A DNA stretch of 42,590 bases, from positions 1 through 42,590 of the forward strand of contig JAKSHX010000005.1 of the NCBI GenBank assembly GCA_024399155.1. The letters run 5' to 3'. Origin of the DNA: an archaeon. Its GTDB lineage: Archaea; Thermoplasmatota; Thermoplasmata; Methanomassiliicoccales; Methanomethylophilaceae. The notes beneath the pieces were generated by a model. That model ran no database searches, was not told the origin of the DNA, and was given only the letters and a program-made list of their open reading frames with translations. Positions within the stretch are counted from its first letter, which is position 1. Every line of letters begins with the position of its first letter. Below are positions 35,367 through 42,590 of this stretch, in pieces. A program made the translations under genes and the position numbers.

Positions 35367-36071
35367 TCATTTTTTTATGATGTACCTTATTGCTTCATTC
35401 GCAAGAGTCATACCAAACACGGCTGGTATCGTGGGTAGAGATCCTAAAATGTTTTTTCCATGAGTGTTTATATTAGGCGATCTAACAGAAACAGGTTCTT
35501 CAGAGTATACACAAGTGATGCAGTCTGTGTTGATATCTTTTAAGCGTGATCTTACAGACGATGCAAGCGGACAAACTTTAGTCTTATTCAGTGTTGCAAC
35601 TTTAATAGACTGTGTGCTAAAGTGTAGTGCAGCACCCATAGATGAAAATGTTTTAATTTTCATATTTGCAGCGGTCCTGAGAAGTGATACTTTGTGTTCT
35701 ATTGTGTCTATTGCATCTATCAAAATGTCAGGACGTGGATCCAAAATTCCCGGTGCCGTTTCACTGGATATCAAACAAACCACCGCTTTCGCATCGATAG
35801 ATGGATTAATTGATCTGGCACGTTCTAATGCCACATTGGCCTTGAATTTTCCAATAGTATCCGTTGTGCATAAAATTTGTCTGTTTAAATTACTTGGATC
35901 AAATAAGTCGATGTCTACTACTTTTATGTGACCAACACCCGCTCTCACAAGACCTTCCAGAGCAAATCCTCCAACTGCTCCTACGCCACATATTACAGCA
36001 TAAGTATCCCTGAGCGCATTTACGCCCTCTTGACCGATGAGTAACATTGTTCTTGATTCGATACCCAACAT
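35367..36071 (-). CDS. tcdA: tRNA threonylcarbamoyladenosine dehydratase (TcdA/CsdL, E1-like)
   Basis: A 234-residue ThiF/MoeB-family adenylating enzyme. The nucleotide loop is VICGVGAVGGFALEGLVRAGVGHIKVVD, and the downstream motif DLFDPSNLNRQILCTTDTIGKFKA is that of TcdA proteins. DAIDTIEHKVSLL, SSMGAALHFS and the C-terminal GSLPTIPAVFGMTLANEAI complete the match. TcdA turns t6A37 of tRNA into cyclic ct6A. The family normally occurs in bacteria and eukaryotes, so its use here may reflect transfer; other ThiF-like roles cannot be excluded. Its last codons (A-rich) also form the T tract for a possible ileS terminator. Confidence 0.85.
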   Translation of the reverse strand: MLGIESRTMLLIGQEGVNALRDTYAVICGVGAVGGFALEGLVRAGVGHIKVVDIDLFDPSNLNRQILCTTDTIGKFKANVALERARSINPSIDAKAVVCLISSETAPGILDPRPDILIDAIDTIEHKVSLLRTAANMKIKTFSSMGAALHFSTQSIKVATLNKTKVCPLASSVRSRLKDINTDCITCVYSEEPVSVRSPNINTHGKNILGSLPTIPAVFGMTLANEAIRYIIKK

Positions 36072-36382
36072 TACTCTATATATCCAGCGAAAAATTAATA
36101 ATGTTTTACTTTTGTATTAAAGGAAGATATATCGCAATTATATCATGTGGACTATTAGCGAAGACGTTTCATGTTATCGTGTTTCCTTAGTGAATTCTTA
36201 CACATACAATGTACATTCATCATTAAAGATTGAGCGTGTACATATGGGTCACAAGTGTGTTATCAACCCCACGAAAACACAAATTTATAGATACGATTGT
36301 AACGGCGTGGGTCGCGTTGTAGTCGTTCAGTCCATCAAAGTTAATATATGAAATATGAAAAAGGAGTATTTTGACATTTAAA
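36072..36382. other. 310-bp region with no supported gene
   Basis: It separates the start of tcdA from the Cys-rich small gene. It must hold the tcdA promoter. A 68-codon rightward frame (36145-36351) is open but its peptide shows no recognisable pattern, and I leave it out. Confidence 0.4.
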
Positions 36383-36535
36383 TTACATGTCAGTCCAGGC
36401 AATGTTACGGATACAAAATGGAGATTTATTTTTATTCTCTCTGTGAAACGCCACACACTCGCAACATTTTCCGTGTCTGGGACATTTTTCATTGGGACAA
36501 TTGCAATTTTTTGTAATTAAACTGTACTCACACAT
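36383..36535 (-). CDS. small Cys-rich protein (DUF6485-like)
   Basis: A 50-residue protein that a default 60-codon scan misses. It begins MCEYSLITKNCNCPNEKCPR, then HGKCCECVAFHRENKNKSPF and ends CIRNIAWTDM. The order CxCPNxxCxxHGKCCECVxxHRE...PxC matches a small family found in anaerobes and annotated as cytosolic or DUF6485 protein (from memory). Seven or eight Cys with two His in 41 residues suggest a metal or iron-sulfur site. No operon partner is visible. Start ATG 36535. Confidence 0.7.
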   Translation of the reverse strand: MCEYSLITKNCNCPNEKCPRHGKCCECVAFHRENKNKSPFCIRNIAWTDM

Positions 36536-36827
36536 ATGTTTATGATAGTACAATACAAATAAAAGAACTTATGCTATTGAATTTTTGTATCGATAATATT
36601 TTTAAAAATGTTATGAATTCAGCAAATCTTAAGAAGTAAATTCCTTAGTTATATATGCTTTTAAATGTCAAACAAAATGATATGTCTGGTACCGAGCTGA
36701 AAATATACCGTATAAATTTTTTTGGTAGCAGTAGTTAGATTTCGGATTTACAAAATCCTCGATTTGAGGATGTGTGGCATCTTTTCATAAAATCAAATTC
36801 ATCGAGTATATACATCTAATTTGTTGT

Positions 36828-37091
36828 TTAGTGGTACTTTAAAATTATCAGGTCAGAAAGTTTCAGGTCTCTTAAAAATTCTATTTGACTCCTTATATGG
36901 TGTTCTTCCTTAACATGCTGTGATGCATCGCATTGATGAATGTTGTGATCATTAATTTTCAACTTGCCGTTAAATCCAAGAACAAACGCGAGTATAATAC
37001 GATAAATGACTTCGGTAGGTGCGAAGCCATATATTTGATTTTCAAAAATGTGCCTGAGACGTTCTTCATCATCTGAAAATAAAGTCTTCAT
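36828..37091 (-). CDS. hypothetical protein
   Basis: An 87-residue ORF starting MKTLFSDDEERLRHIFENQ. It has an acidic start, a hydrophobic stretch (TEVIYRIILAFVLGFNG), a His-rich middle (NDHNIHQCDASQHVKEEHH) and a final amphipathic helix (RSQIEFLRDLKLSDLIIL). Composition is protein-like and it reads cleanly from ATG. I do not recognise a family. It lies 40 bp below a decayed ORF in the same direction, so it may belong to the same lost operon. A hairpin ATCCTC-GATTT-GAGGAT follows 54 bp after its stop (about 36758-36774). Confidence 0.45.
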   Translation of the reverse strand: MKTLFSDDEERLRHIFENQIYGFAPTEVIYRIILAFVLGFNGKLKINDHNIHQCDASQHVKEEHHIRSQIEFLRDLKLSDLIILKYH

Positions 37092-37130
37092 ACGTCGACT
37101 ACGACATAGCTCTTTTGCGATTTCGATAGG

Positions 37131-37387
37131 CTAAAGCTTAGATTTCATGTTAAAGATCGGTAATCCGGAGTGGGATCTGATTTTCCTGATCTGTTTATCA
37201 AGTTTTCTTATCAATAAGTGCATTTTGAGGGATTAATGATTCATGATCTAATATTTGCCAGATGAACTTTTTCGTTGATCTCATGCACTTCTGCAACCGG
37301 AAAACATGGGCAATTCTCCATAGTCCTTATTGTCTCTTGTAATTTTATCCATCGCAGTGTTACCATGTGTACAAGTACAATGTACAT
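37131..37387 (-). pseudogene. decayed small gene with two apparent frameshifts
   Basis: From ATG 37387 a 48-codon frame runs to TGA 37243-37241 (MYIVLVHMVTLRWIKLQETI, then MENCPCFPVAEVHEINEKVH). In the +1 frame it continues ESLIPQNALIDKK, hits TGA after an A4 run, and in the next +1 frame continues DKQIRKIRSHSGLPIFNMKSKL to a TAG at 37131. The composite of about 85 residues is basic and helical and reads like one protein. Family unknown. The rest of 37092-37660 shows nothing further. Confidence 0.35.
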
Positions 37388-37660
37388 TTTGTCGCTAACT
37401 TATTGTTTTAAATATTGTAAAAGGTCAAACCAAAATTGTGTTTATGTGGATGAAACAAACAAATTGTATACTTACCAATTCCATAGGTGTGAATAATGCA
37501 TTAAAAACAATCTGGATTCACGTTTTTAATCTGTGAGGTTTAAACATCATATTGGTATATTTGATAGGTTTATACAAAGTAACTCTTTTCAAACTAGCGT
37601 CTAGGTATATAGCTCGAAGAGGATGAATATCAACGTGTATTGAAAAACTGTGATGAAATG
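37388..37660. other. intergenic region before tRNA-Arg
   Basis: AT-rich, no convincing ORF. A 73-codon rightward frame (37275-37496) is Cys/Ser/Tyr-rich and overlaps the decayed gene on the other strand; I treat it as spurious. Confidence 0.4.
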
Positions 37661-37734
37661 CGGACCTGTCGGGATTTGAACCCGAGTCAGAGGCTCCGGA
37701 GGCCTCTATGCTATCCAAGCTATACTACAGATCC
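37661..37734 (-). tRNA. tRNA-Arg (CCG)
   Basis: Read leftward, the acceptor GGATCTG pairs with CAGGTCC (one G-U). The anticodon stem GAGGC/GCCTC encloses CTCCGGA, giving anticodon CCG for CGG codons. The T arm is CGGG-TTCAAAT-CCCG, and the discriminator is G. CCA is not encoded (GCAT follows). The D stem GTAT/GCAT has an A-C mismatch at position 12-23. No intron. Confidence 0.92.
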
Positions 37735-37821
37735 CTGAAATAAAGAAGATAGAAGAAAGTGAATTCGCTGGCATGTTCATTAGTTTTAAAGTTCTCGTTA
37801 AAAAGAAGTAAAAAAAGTTTT

Positions 37822-38004
37822 TTATTCTTTGTTGAATTGAGTATATCCGCATTTTCCACATGACACGCGGTTTTTATGCGTCGCCATAAATATACCCGGT
37901 CCGCATTTAGGGCAAGCGGTCTTAATTCTTGTAAGTGAATCTCCCTTAATGTCGTATGCGTTGGACTTCTTGACTGAGTTCTTAGACGTTTCTTTTTTTG
38001 CCAT
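37822..38004 (-). CDS. rps27ae: 30S ribosomal protein S27ae
   Basis: A 60-residue protein, MAKKETSKNSVKK at the start, then a Cys4 zinc ribbon, CPKCGPGIFMATHKNRVSCGKCG, and YTQFNKE at the end. The arrangement CPxCGxGxFMAxHxxRxxCGKCGYT is diagnostic. It follows rps24e by 4 bp and ends the rpo7 operon, with tRNA-Arg 87 bp below. Confidence 0.97.
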   Translation of the reverse strand: MAKKETSKNSVKKSNAYDIKGDSLTRIKTACPKCGPGIFMATHKNRVSCGKCGYTQFNKE

Positions 38005-38008
38005 TTAA

Positions 38009-38326
38009 TCACTCCGATGGTGCTTTTGGTGCAACATACTCAGGTTTTTGCATACCGTTTCTCTTAAGAATATAATCAGGCTCTACTGTTTGCGCTTCTT
38101 CCTTTGTTGCATAAATTTTGGCATATCCATTTGATTTTCCAGTTCCATAAACAGTCTCAATGCTGTTGAGAACAACCGTGTCTCTTTTTACCTTTGCAAT
38201 TTTCGCTATTTCGTCCACAACTGCCTTTTTGCTGGGCGTTACTTCTCCGACGTGATCAATAACAAAGTAAATTTCGGTTCTTTTAAAAGCCATGTTTTCT
38301 TTCTTTTTTACAATTTCTATCTTCAT
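38009..38326 (-). CDS. rps24e: 30S ribosomal protein S24e
   Basis: A 105-residue protein starting MKIEIVKKKENMAFKRTEI. ATG 38326 is chosen since its ATGA overlaps the dpcK stop and gives the normal start; the frame is open upstream within dpcK. FVIDHVGEVTPSKKAVVDEIAKI and YGTGKSNGYAKIY match S24e. The tail (KRNGMQKPEYVAPKAPSE) is of normal length for archaea. Confidence 0.96.
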   Translation of the reverse strand: MKIEIVKKKENMAFKRTEIYFVIDHVGEVTPSKKAVVDEIAKIAKVKRDTVVLNSIETVYGTGKSNGYAKIYATKEEAQTVEPDYILKRNGMQKPEYVAPKAPSE

Positions 38327-38820
38327 TCGAATTCCTCCATCTGTTTCCAAAGTTCCTCTACTTTCTTTTTGGTGGCAATATCTGTAGAAACTACCATCAT
38401 TCCTCTGCCTGGACACCCATATACCACTTCTATATCATTAGGCGAATGAAGAACACATGGTATAAATGCCAGGTCCTCCTCCCCTTCAACATAAATAAGA
38501 TTCGTATCACCGGTTTTTAAAGAGTTTTTTATCGTGTTGTTGAGTTCGTTGGTTATAACACCAGCGGGATTTCTAACGATTCTCTTCTTTTCTTCTTTAA
38601 CTAAAGATGAAAACTCTGTCATTATGTGTCTTTCTGTGTATCCATCATAAATGGACAAAAGGGGGCGCATGCCTTTTTTCCTCACGGTCAGCGATACCAT
38701 GTCACCGATGGTGATCATTCTCTTGTCATTATGGTGGGAAAGGTCGTTCTCTTTTAGATCACGACCTAGAATCTCTTTAAAAATCTCTTTTTTTCCTTCG
38801 GGAATTCTGCGCCCAGTCAT
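38323..38820 (-). CDS. GTP-dependent dephospho-CoA kinase (archaeal, DUF359)
   Basis: A 165-residue archaeal-type dephospho-CoA kinase (COG1909), the last step of CoA synthesis, using GTP instead of ATP. Matching segments are ITIGDMVSLTV, PLLSIYDGYTER, VRNPAGVITNEL, and IYVEGEEDLAFIPCVLHSP followed by VVYGCPGRGMMVV. The acidic residues near GD and GEEDL correspond to the metal and nucleotide site of the family. It sits between spt4 and rps24e, as in many euryarchaea, with one-base and four-base junctions on either side. Confidence 0.93.
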   Translation of the reverse strand: MTGRRIPEGKKEIFKEILGRDLKENDLSHHNDKRMITIGDMVSLTVRKKGMRPLLSIYDGYTERHIMTEFSSLVKEEKKRIVRNPAGVITNELNNTIKNSLKTGDTNLIYVEGEEDLAFIPCVLHSPNDIEVVYGCPGRGMMVVSTDIATKKKVEELWKQMEEFE

Positions 38821-38821
38821 A

Positions 38822-39016
38822 TCAGCGAACTCTCAACGCAAACTTACCATTGAACGTAATGCCCATTCTTTTGGCAATATCCGACTTAGTGTGGTCTATG
38901 ATAACAAGGTATCCCTGCCACTCTTTTGATGTTTGCCCCCCACAAACTGAACAGACGTCTTCTGTCGTTATACGACTACACTTTTTGCATGCCTTCATTG
39001 TGGGCCCTTTTACCAT
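38822..39016 (-). CDS. spt4: transcription elongation factor Spt4 (RpoE'')
   Basis: A 64-residue zinc protein that pairs with Spt5 to promote elongation. The zinc ribbon is CKKC...CSVCGG, and the tail is WQGYLVIIDHTKSDIAKRMGI, which is diagnostic. The start at 39016 (MVKGPTMKACKKC) is supported by TAATG overlap with rpo7 and an AGGAG about nine nt upstream; ATG 38998 would be the shorter form common in other archaea. Confidence 0.95.
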   Translation of the reverse strand: MVKGPTMKACKKCSRITTEDVCSVCGGQTSKEWQGYLVIIDHTKSDIAKRMGITFNGKFALRVR

Positions 39017-39579
39017 TACACTTCGCTCCTTTTCTTCTCATCTTCAGCGATCCATTCTAGTTTACCAAGGCCCACCTGACCACGCGTAACTAAACCGATC
39101 TTACTGTCCTGAGGATTTTTTTCATTGATATCCATACTGATGATTCTGGCTCTTACTCTGTCCCCTACACTCAATGTTCTTTTCGAATCTTTTCCGATGA
39201 GTCTTTGGTTATCCTCATCGACATCGACACGTTCATTCATTACTTGACTGATATGAAGGAGTCCGTCAAGAGGACCGAATTTAATAAATGCTCCGTATTT
39301 GGTGATCTGAACGACATTACCTTCGATTATTTCATTCTCTTTAAATCTGAAAACAAGTTGATCGAACTTAACAGTTTGATAAACCGATCCGTCTCCATGA
39401 ACGATACAACCCGGCCCTACCGGTTGAACATTTTTTATAAGAACGGTTAACGACTTATCAGATCCGAATTGTCCTTCATAAAGCTTCCATGTAAGGACAT
39501 CAATCACGTCATCAATGTTCTCATTGAGCTTGGAAGGGGGAATCGGAACAACCCTTTCAGCCTGTGTTATCATATACAT
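39016..39579 (-). CDS. rpo7: DNA-directed RNA polymerase subunit Rpo7 (RpoE1)
   Basis: A 187-residue subunit of the RNA polymerase stalk (partner of Rpo4). The N-terminal RNP-like domain starts MYMITQAERVVPIPPSKL. An S1 domain follows from about residue 80 (EIIEGNVVQITKYGAFIKFGPLDGLLHISQV), where the YGAF motif binds RNA. ATG 39579 gives the usual MY start; an upstream frame extends to 39714 but has no family match. First gene of the operon rpo7-spt4-dpcK-rps24e-rps27ae. Confidence 0.96.
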   Translation of the reverse strand: MYMITQAERVVPIPPSKLNENIDDVIDVLTWKLYEGQFGSDKSLTVLIKNVQPVGPGCIVHGDGSVYQTVKFDQLVFRFKENEIIEGNVVQITKYGAFIKFGPLDGLLHISQVMNERVDVDEDNQRLIGKDSKRTLSVGDRVRARIISMDINEKNPQDSKIGLVTRGQVGLGKLEWIAEDEKKRSEV

Positions 39580-39647
39580 AGAATATACCTTGGATGCACA
39601 TGGATTATAAAAATTATATTTAAAGATAATCGAAACAGCATACAATG

Positions 39648-39674
39648 AAAAAATATATGGGGTATTAAGCCCCA
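39648..39674 (-). terminator. terminator downstream of the pyrophosphatase
   Basis: Leftward, GGGG-CTTAATA-CCCC (39659-39673) is followed by an AT-rich run with T6 (39646-39653 on the plus strand reads as A tract). It starts about 8 bp after the hppA stop. Confidence 0.6.
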
Positions 39675-39680
39675 ATGAGT

Positions 39681-41840
39681 TCATACAACGTACAAAACTG
39701 CTGTGACTAAACAAATAGTCGATAGCAGTTTGATTAGGACATGAATTGATGGTCCAGCTGTATCTTTGAATGGATCGCCGATTGTGTCACCAACAACTGC
39801 AGCGGCATGTGCAAATGACCCTTTACCACCATGATTTCCTGCCTCAATGTATTTCTTGGCATTATCCCACGCTCCTCCTCCGTTGTTAAGAAAATTGGCC
39901 ATCAAAATGCCGACGATAGTTGCAACCATTACGAGCCCACCTACTGCATATGGTGAGATATGTTGAAATTCTTTGGGAAGAACATATCTGTATAATATAC
40001 CAAAAATTATAGGTGTCAGGATGGGCAAAATGGCAGGTACTACCATTTGTTTAAGTGCGGAACGTGTCGCAATATCAACACAACGTCCGTATTCAGGTTC
40101 CTTTTGTCCTTTCATAATAAGACCGTCAGCAAACTGCTCACGAACTTCTTGAACCATTTCTCCAGCTGCAGTACCGACCGCACGGATAGCTAAAGAAGTA
40201 AAAAAGAAAACGAGGGCTGCACCGATAAGACCTCCAACGAAAATCAAAGGATTACTGAGTATGACGTGATTCATCTCTGTCTCAATGCCAGTATCATTTT
40301 TCTCTGCAATAATCTCGAAAAATGCTGCGAACAATAAAAATGCTGCCAACGCAGCTGAAGACATTGCATACCCCTTAGTGAGCGCTTTGGTAGTATTACC
40401 GATGGCATCGAGCTTATCTGTTCTATTCCTTACTTTCTTGGGTTGATTAGACATTTCTACAATGCCACCTGCATTGTCAGTGATTGGTCCAAACGTATCT
40501 TCAGCAAGGATAAATCCTGATGACGCAAGCATTGAAATTGTAGCGATTGCAGTTCCATAAAGACCGAGTGTAAAACTACCTCCATTAACAGAGAAAAATC
40601 CAAGCGCATATGTTACCACGATGGCTATACCGATGCATATTACAGGTATAACAGTAGATTCCAAACCAACAGATAACCCCATAATGGCATTTGTAGCTGG
40701 CCCTGACTCGGATTGTTGAGCAATTGCCTTAACGGGCTTATGGTCACCTGTGTAATATTGCGTAACATATACTACAATAAGGCCGAGAACAATACCTACA
40801 ATTCCGGCAACAGCAAAGTTAACCCAGTTAATGTTTGTTATGTCTTTTAGTAGCCAGTAACATGAAAAAATCATGGTAATGACAACTAACGCCATGGTTA
40901 CGTAGTAACCTTTGTTCAACGCGGGAATAATTTCAGCATTTTCATTTTTGAGACGGACACAAAGGATTCCAACGATAGATGCAAGGAGACCGAGTGCCAT
41001 GATGACAAGTGGAAGATAGATAAAATTTAGGCTTTGATTGTATTTGAAAACTGCAAGACCGATGACCATCGCACCGATGATCTCAGCTGCGGTGGATTCA
41101 AATATGTCTGCACCGCGTCCTGCACAATCTCCAACATTATCCCCAACCAAATCTGCAATAACCGCAGGGTTTCTAGGATCGTCTTCAGGAATACCAGTCT
41201 CAACTTTTCCAACAAGATCAGCACCGACATCTGCAGCTTTGGTATAGATGCCTCCACCTAATTGAGCGAATAGGGCTGCCATAGATGCACCAAAGGCAAA
41301 GCCAACTACAGAATGGAGGGTAAGTGTCATATCATTACACCATATACTGTAAACATAAAATACAGAAAAAAGACCTGCAAGTGAAAGAACAGACACAGCA
41401 ATACCGGAGATCGCTCCCCCACGGAATGATGTCTTAAATGCCTCTCCGAGCGACCGCATAGCAGCTGCAGAGGTTCTGATGTTAGAATTAACTGATACTT
41501 TCATCCCGATATATCCAGAAAGGATTGAACAACTAACACCAAGAACAAACGCAATTGCTACTTTGTAATTTAGATAATTTTTAAAATCGTCGATAAACCC
41601 GATAGCCGCTATGATAATAGCGATAACGACTGCAATAATCGTAATCGTTCTATATTGCCTCTTAAGATAGGCCATCGCACCTTCCTCAATCTTATCAGAG
41701 ACGGCCTGCATTTCAGGCGAACCTTTATCCTTTGAGAAAATCTGCCTGATAAAGATGAAGGCGACGATGAGTGCAATAATGGTGGCAATAGGTACTATGA
41801 ACAATAGATTATCACTTGTAAACTGTACCATGTTTGACAT
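39681..41840 (-). CDS. hppA: membrane-bound pyrophosphatase, K+-independent proton-pumping type
   Basis: A 719-residue membrane pyrophosphatase with some 15-16 helices. It couples PPi hydrolysis to ion export. Active-site motifs are KAADVGADLVGKVE, DDPRNPAVIADLVGDNVGDCAGRGADIFES, and FGPITDNAGGIVEM. The type-determining motif reads GNTTKALTKGYA: the Lys after GNTT marks K+-independent enzymes, all known to pump H+, while K+-dependent ones have Ala there. GDPFKDTAGPS near the C-terminus holds the last catalytic acidic residues. It probably recycles PPi from biosynthesis to energise the membrane. It stands alone, between an upstream MetV-like gene and its own terminator. Confidence 0.95.
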   Translation of the reverse strand: MSNMVQFTSDNLLFIVPIATIIALIVAFIFIRQIFSKDKGSPEMQAVSDKIEEGAMAYLKRQYRTITIIAVVIAIIIAAIGFIDDFKNYLNYKVAIAFVLGVSCSILSGYIGMKVSVNSNIRTSAAAMRSLGEAFKTSFRGGAISGIAVSVLSLAGLFSVFYVYSIWCNDMTLTLHSVVGFAFGASMAALFAQLGGGIYTKAADVGADLVGKVETGIPEDDPRNPAVIADLVGDNVGDCAGRGADIFESTAAEIIGAMVIGLAVFKYNQSLNFIYLPLVIMALGLLASIVGILCVRLKNENAEIIPALNKGYYVTMALVVITMIFSCYWLLKDITNINWVNFAVAGIVGIVLGLIVVYVTQYYTGDHKPVKAIAQQSESGPATNAIMGLSVGLESTVIPVICIGIAIVVTYALGFFSVNGGSFTLGLYGTAIATISMLASSGFILAEDTFGPITDNAGGIVEMSNQPKKVRNRTDKLDAIGNTTKALTKGYAMSSAALAAFLLFAAFFEIIAEKNDTGIETEMNHVILSNPLIFVGGLIGAALVFFFTSLAIRAVGTAAGEMVQEVREQFADGLIMKGQKEPEYGRCVDIATRSALKQMVVPAILPILTPIIFGILYRYVLPKEFQHISPYAVGGLVMVATIVGILMANFLNNGGGAWDNAKKYIEAGNHGGKGSFAHAAAVVGDTIGDPFKDTAGPSIHVLIKLLSTICLVTAVLYVV

Positions 41841-41903
41841 CTAGTAACACCTTTAATGTTGCTTATGCCCTTAATCTATCTCTATATAAAAGGCATACGG
41901 ACA

Positions 41904-42347
41904 CTAAACGAATGGTGATGAACGCTCTGTTATCTGAGATATTGGTATATCTTTTTCTAGAGTTACAAGCACAGGTTCCCCATTATCGGCAATGTATCCC
42001 CAACCGTACGTAGTTATTGGGTTAGTCGTTTTTTTGTTAAAGATTTTTTCAACGATCTTAGAACCAATTGAACATGTTATAGATAGTACGACGTCTGGCT
42101 CGTTATATTTAATGATGTTTCTTTTACCAATAACGTTACTCTCAATACAAGACGCTGAAACTGCGACTGTATCGACTACCTCAACACCGTCTTGAAAAAG
42201 TCGTTTGGCAAGTTTTTCACATGATTCTAGACCACCTAAACGATTACATAATCTGGCACATGTGTTACATGTCCAAATAAGCACTTTCTTTTTTTTAAAA
42301 AGAGTACTTAATTCGGAATAATCCATACTCCTGGCTATAATTAACAT
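41904..42347 (-). CDS. MetV-like (methylene-THF reductase C-terminal domain-like) Cys protein
   Basis: A 147-residue protein. The N-terminal segment KVLIWTCNTCARLCNRLGG, followed by SCEKLAKRL and AVSASCI, resembles the MTHFR_C-like (MetV) module, which carries Cys clusters and a Gly-Gly turn. The remainder (VVLSITCSIGSKIVEKIF, TTYGWGYI) fits a Rossmann-like fold. MetV partners MetF in methylene-tetrahydrofolate reduction, and folC in this window is consistent with folate use. Only half of the usual MetV is present and no metF is adjacent. Start ATG 42347 is used; ATG 42326 (MDYSELS) is possible. A different Fe-S protein family cannot be excluded. Confidence 0.5.
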   Translation of the reverse strand: MLIIARSMDYSELSTLFKKKKVLIWTCNTCARLCNRLGGLESCEKLAKRLFQDGVEVVDTVAVSASCIESNVIGKRNIIKYNEPDVVLSITCSIGSKIVEKIFNKKTTNPITTYGWGYIADNGEPVLVTLEKDIPISQITERSSPFV

Positions 42348-42387
42348 CGCATTTATGTATAGGAGTTATCATACATAGCCGATTCGA

Positions 42388-42590
42388 ATGACCCTCATGA
42401 CGACTAACGATGCCATTGGTCTAGTTTTAGTTTACGGGTTAATTATTGTTACACTCGTTTTAAGCGCTGTTGTCGAAAAAAAATATACAAATTTAGATCC
42501 AAGAAAGATCGTTCATATAGGGATAGGTAACTTCGTATTCGTTTGGTGGATGTTTACACAATCTTGGGTTATGCTAGCTTTTTTCACCAT
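42388..42590 (+). CDS. dolichol kinase/phosphatidate cytidylyltransferase-like membrane protein (5' part)
   Basis: The first 67 codons of a rightward gene, cut by the window end. Residues 10-30 form a membrane helix (AIGLVLVYGLIIVTLVLSAV). It is followed by the characteristic motif LDPRKIVHIGIGNFVFVWW, where RKxxHIxxG is typical of CTP-dependent polyprenol/phytol kinases (SEC59/VTE5-like). In archaea these proteins are linked to lipid precursor phosphorylation. ATG 42388 or ATG 42397 could be the start. The full length is unknown. Confidence 0.65.
   Translation, partial: MTLMTTNDAIGLVLVYGLIIVTLVLSAVVEKKYTNLDPRKIVHIGIGNFVFVWWMFTQSWVMLAFFT

Noticed and set aside
35347-35377. Bidirectional terminator between ileS and tcdA
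   Set aside because: The stem is only four clean pairs (CGTA-CACC-TACG) although a T7 follows; too weak to list as a feature.
36145-36351. 68-codon rightward ORF
   Set aside because: No motif or family pattern, and it lies opposite the promoter region of tcdA. Kept out as probably chance.
37275-37496. 73-codon rightward ORF
   Set aside because: Biased to Cys, Ser and Tyr, and it overlaps a better leftward coding signal (37241-37387).
39580-39714. N-terminal extension of rpo7
   Set aside because: The 45 extra residues do not fit Rpo7, whose family begins MY at 39579; this stretch contains the hppA terminator and the rpo7 promoter.

Overview
This window is archaeal and AT-rich. It carries the archaeal/eukaryotic-type RNA polymerase subunit Rpo7, Spt4, ribosomal proteins S24e, S27ae and L40e, FEN1 with a terminal PIP box, archaeal S-adenosylmethionine synthetase, the archaeal GTP-dependent dephospho-CoA kinase and the aconitase-X-type phosphomevalonate dehydratase of the archaeal mevalonate pathway. 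A BspA-like leucine-rich-repeat surface protein, a large TPR protein, a DUF835 regulator and partial hydrogenase-maturation genes point to a host- or sediment-associated member of Thermoplasmata, most likely Methanomassiliicoccales or a relative. That placement is inference; no methanogenesis marker lies in the window.

Layout. 0-6 kb: a secreted BspA-like LRR protein and an 1148-aa TPR protein, each followed by out-of-frame coding-like tails that resemble one another. 6-10.4 kb: tRNA-Gly(UCC), then a nuclease and DNA-repair island (YgjP-type metallopeptidase, YqaJ-type exonuclease, DUF1848 protein, O6-alkylguanine transferase, AlkD-type glycosylase) that looks bacterial in flavour. 10.4-14.3 kb: a leftward operon folC-nth-hypA-hypD plus a downstream gene broken in a poly-A tract. 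14.8-21.4 kb: topA, a zinc-ribbon protein, and a leftward group rpl40e / degenerate receiver-DUF835 / enolase, then a C_GCAxxG_C_C protein. 21.6-26.2 kb: operon mat-DUF4443-TIM barrel, divergent from an HTH-CBS regulator across a shared promoter with a perfect 20-bp palindrome, then RNase Z and a small Cys/His protein. 26.3-30.2 kb: nfeD-slipin membrane pair, rpe, a two-helix membrane peptide and fen. 30.2-36 kb: phosphomevalonate dehydratase large subunit and a small subunit fused to a Nudix domain, then ileS and tcdA. 36-37.7 kb: a gene-poor stretch with a 50-aa Cys-rich protein, a hypothetical, a decayed ORF and tRNA-Arg(CCG). 37.8-42.6 kb: the conserved rpo7-spt4-dpcK-rps24e-rps27ae operon, a proton-pumping pyrophosphatase, a MetV-like protein and the start of a CTP-dependent lipid-kinase-like gene.

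Most genes are housekeeping. The points most worth following are the DUF126-Nudix fusion in the isoprenoid pathway, the operator-like palindrome between mat and its candidate CBS-domain regulator, and a recurring pattern in accessory loci where an ORF that hits a stop continues plausibly in the +1 frame. The last is explained most simply by gene decay or by single-base insertion errors in the assembly; programmed frameshifting is the exotic alternative.
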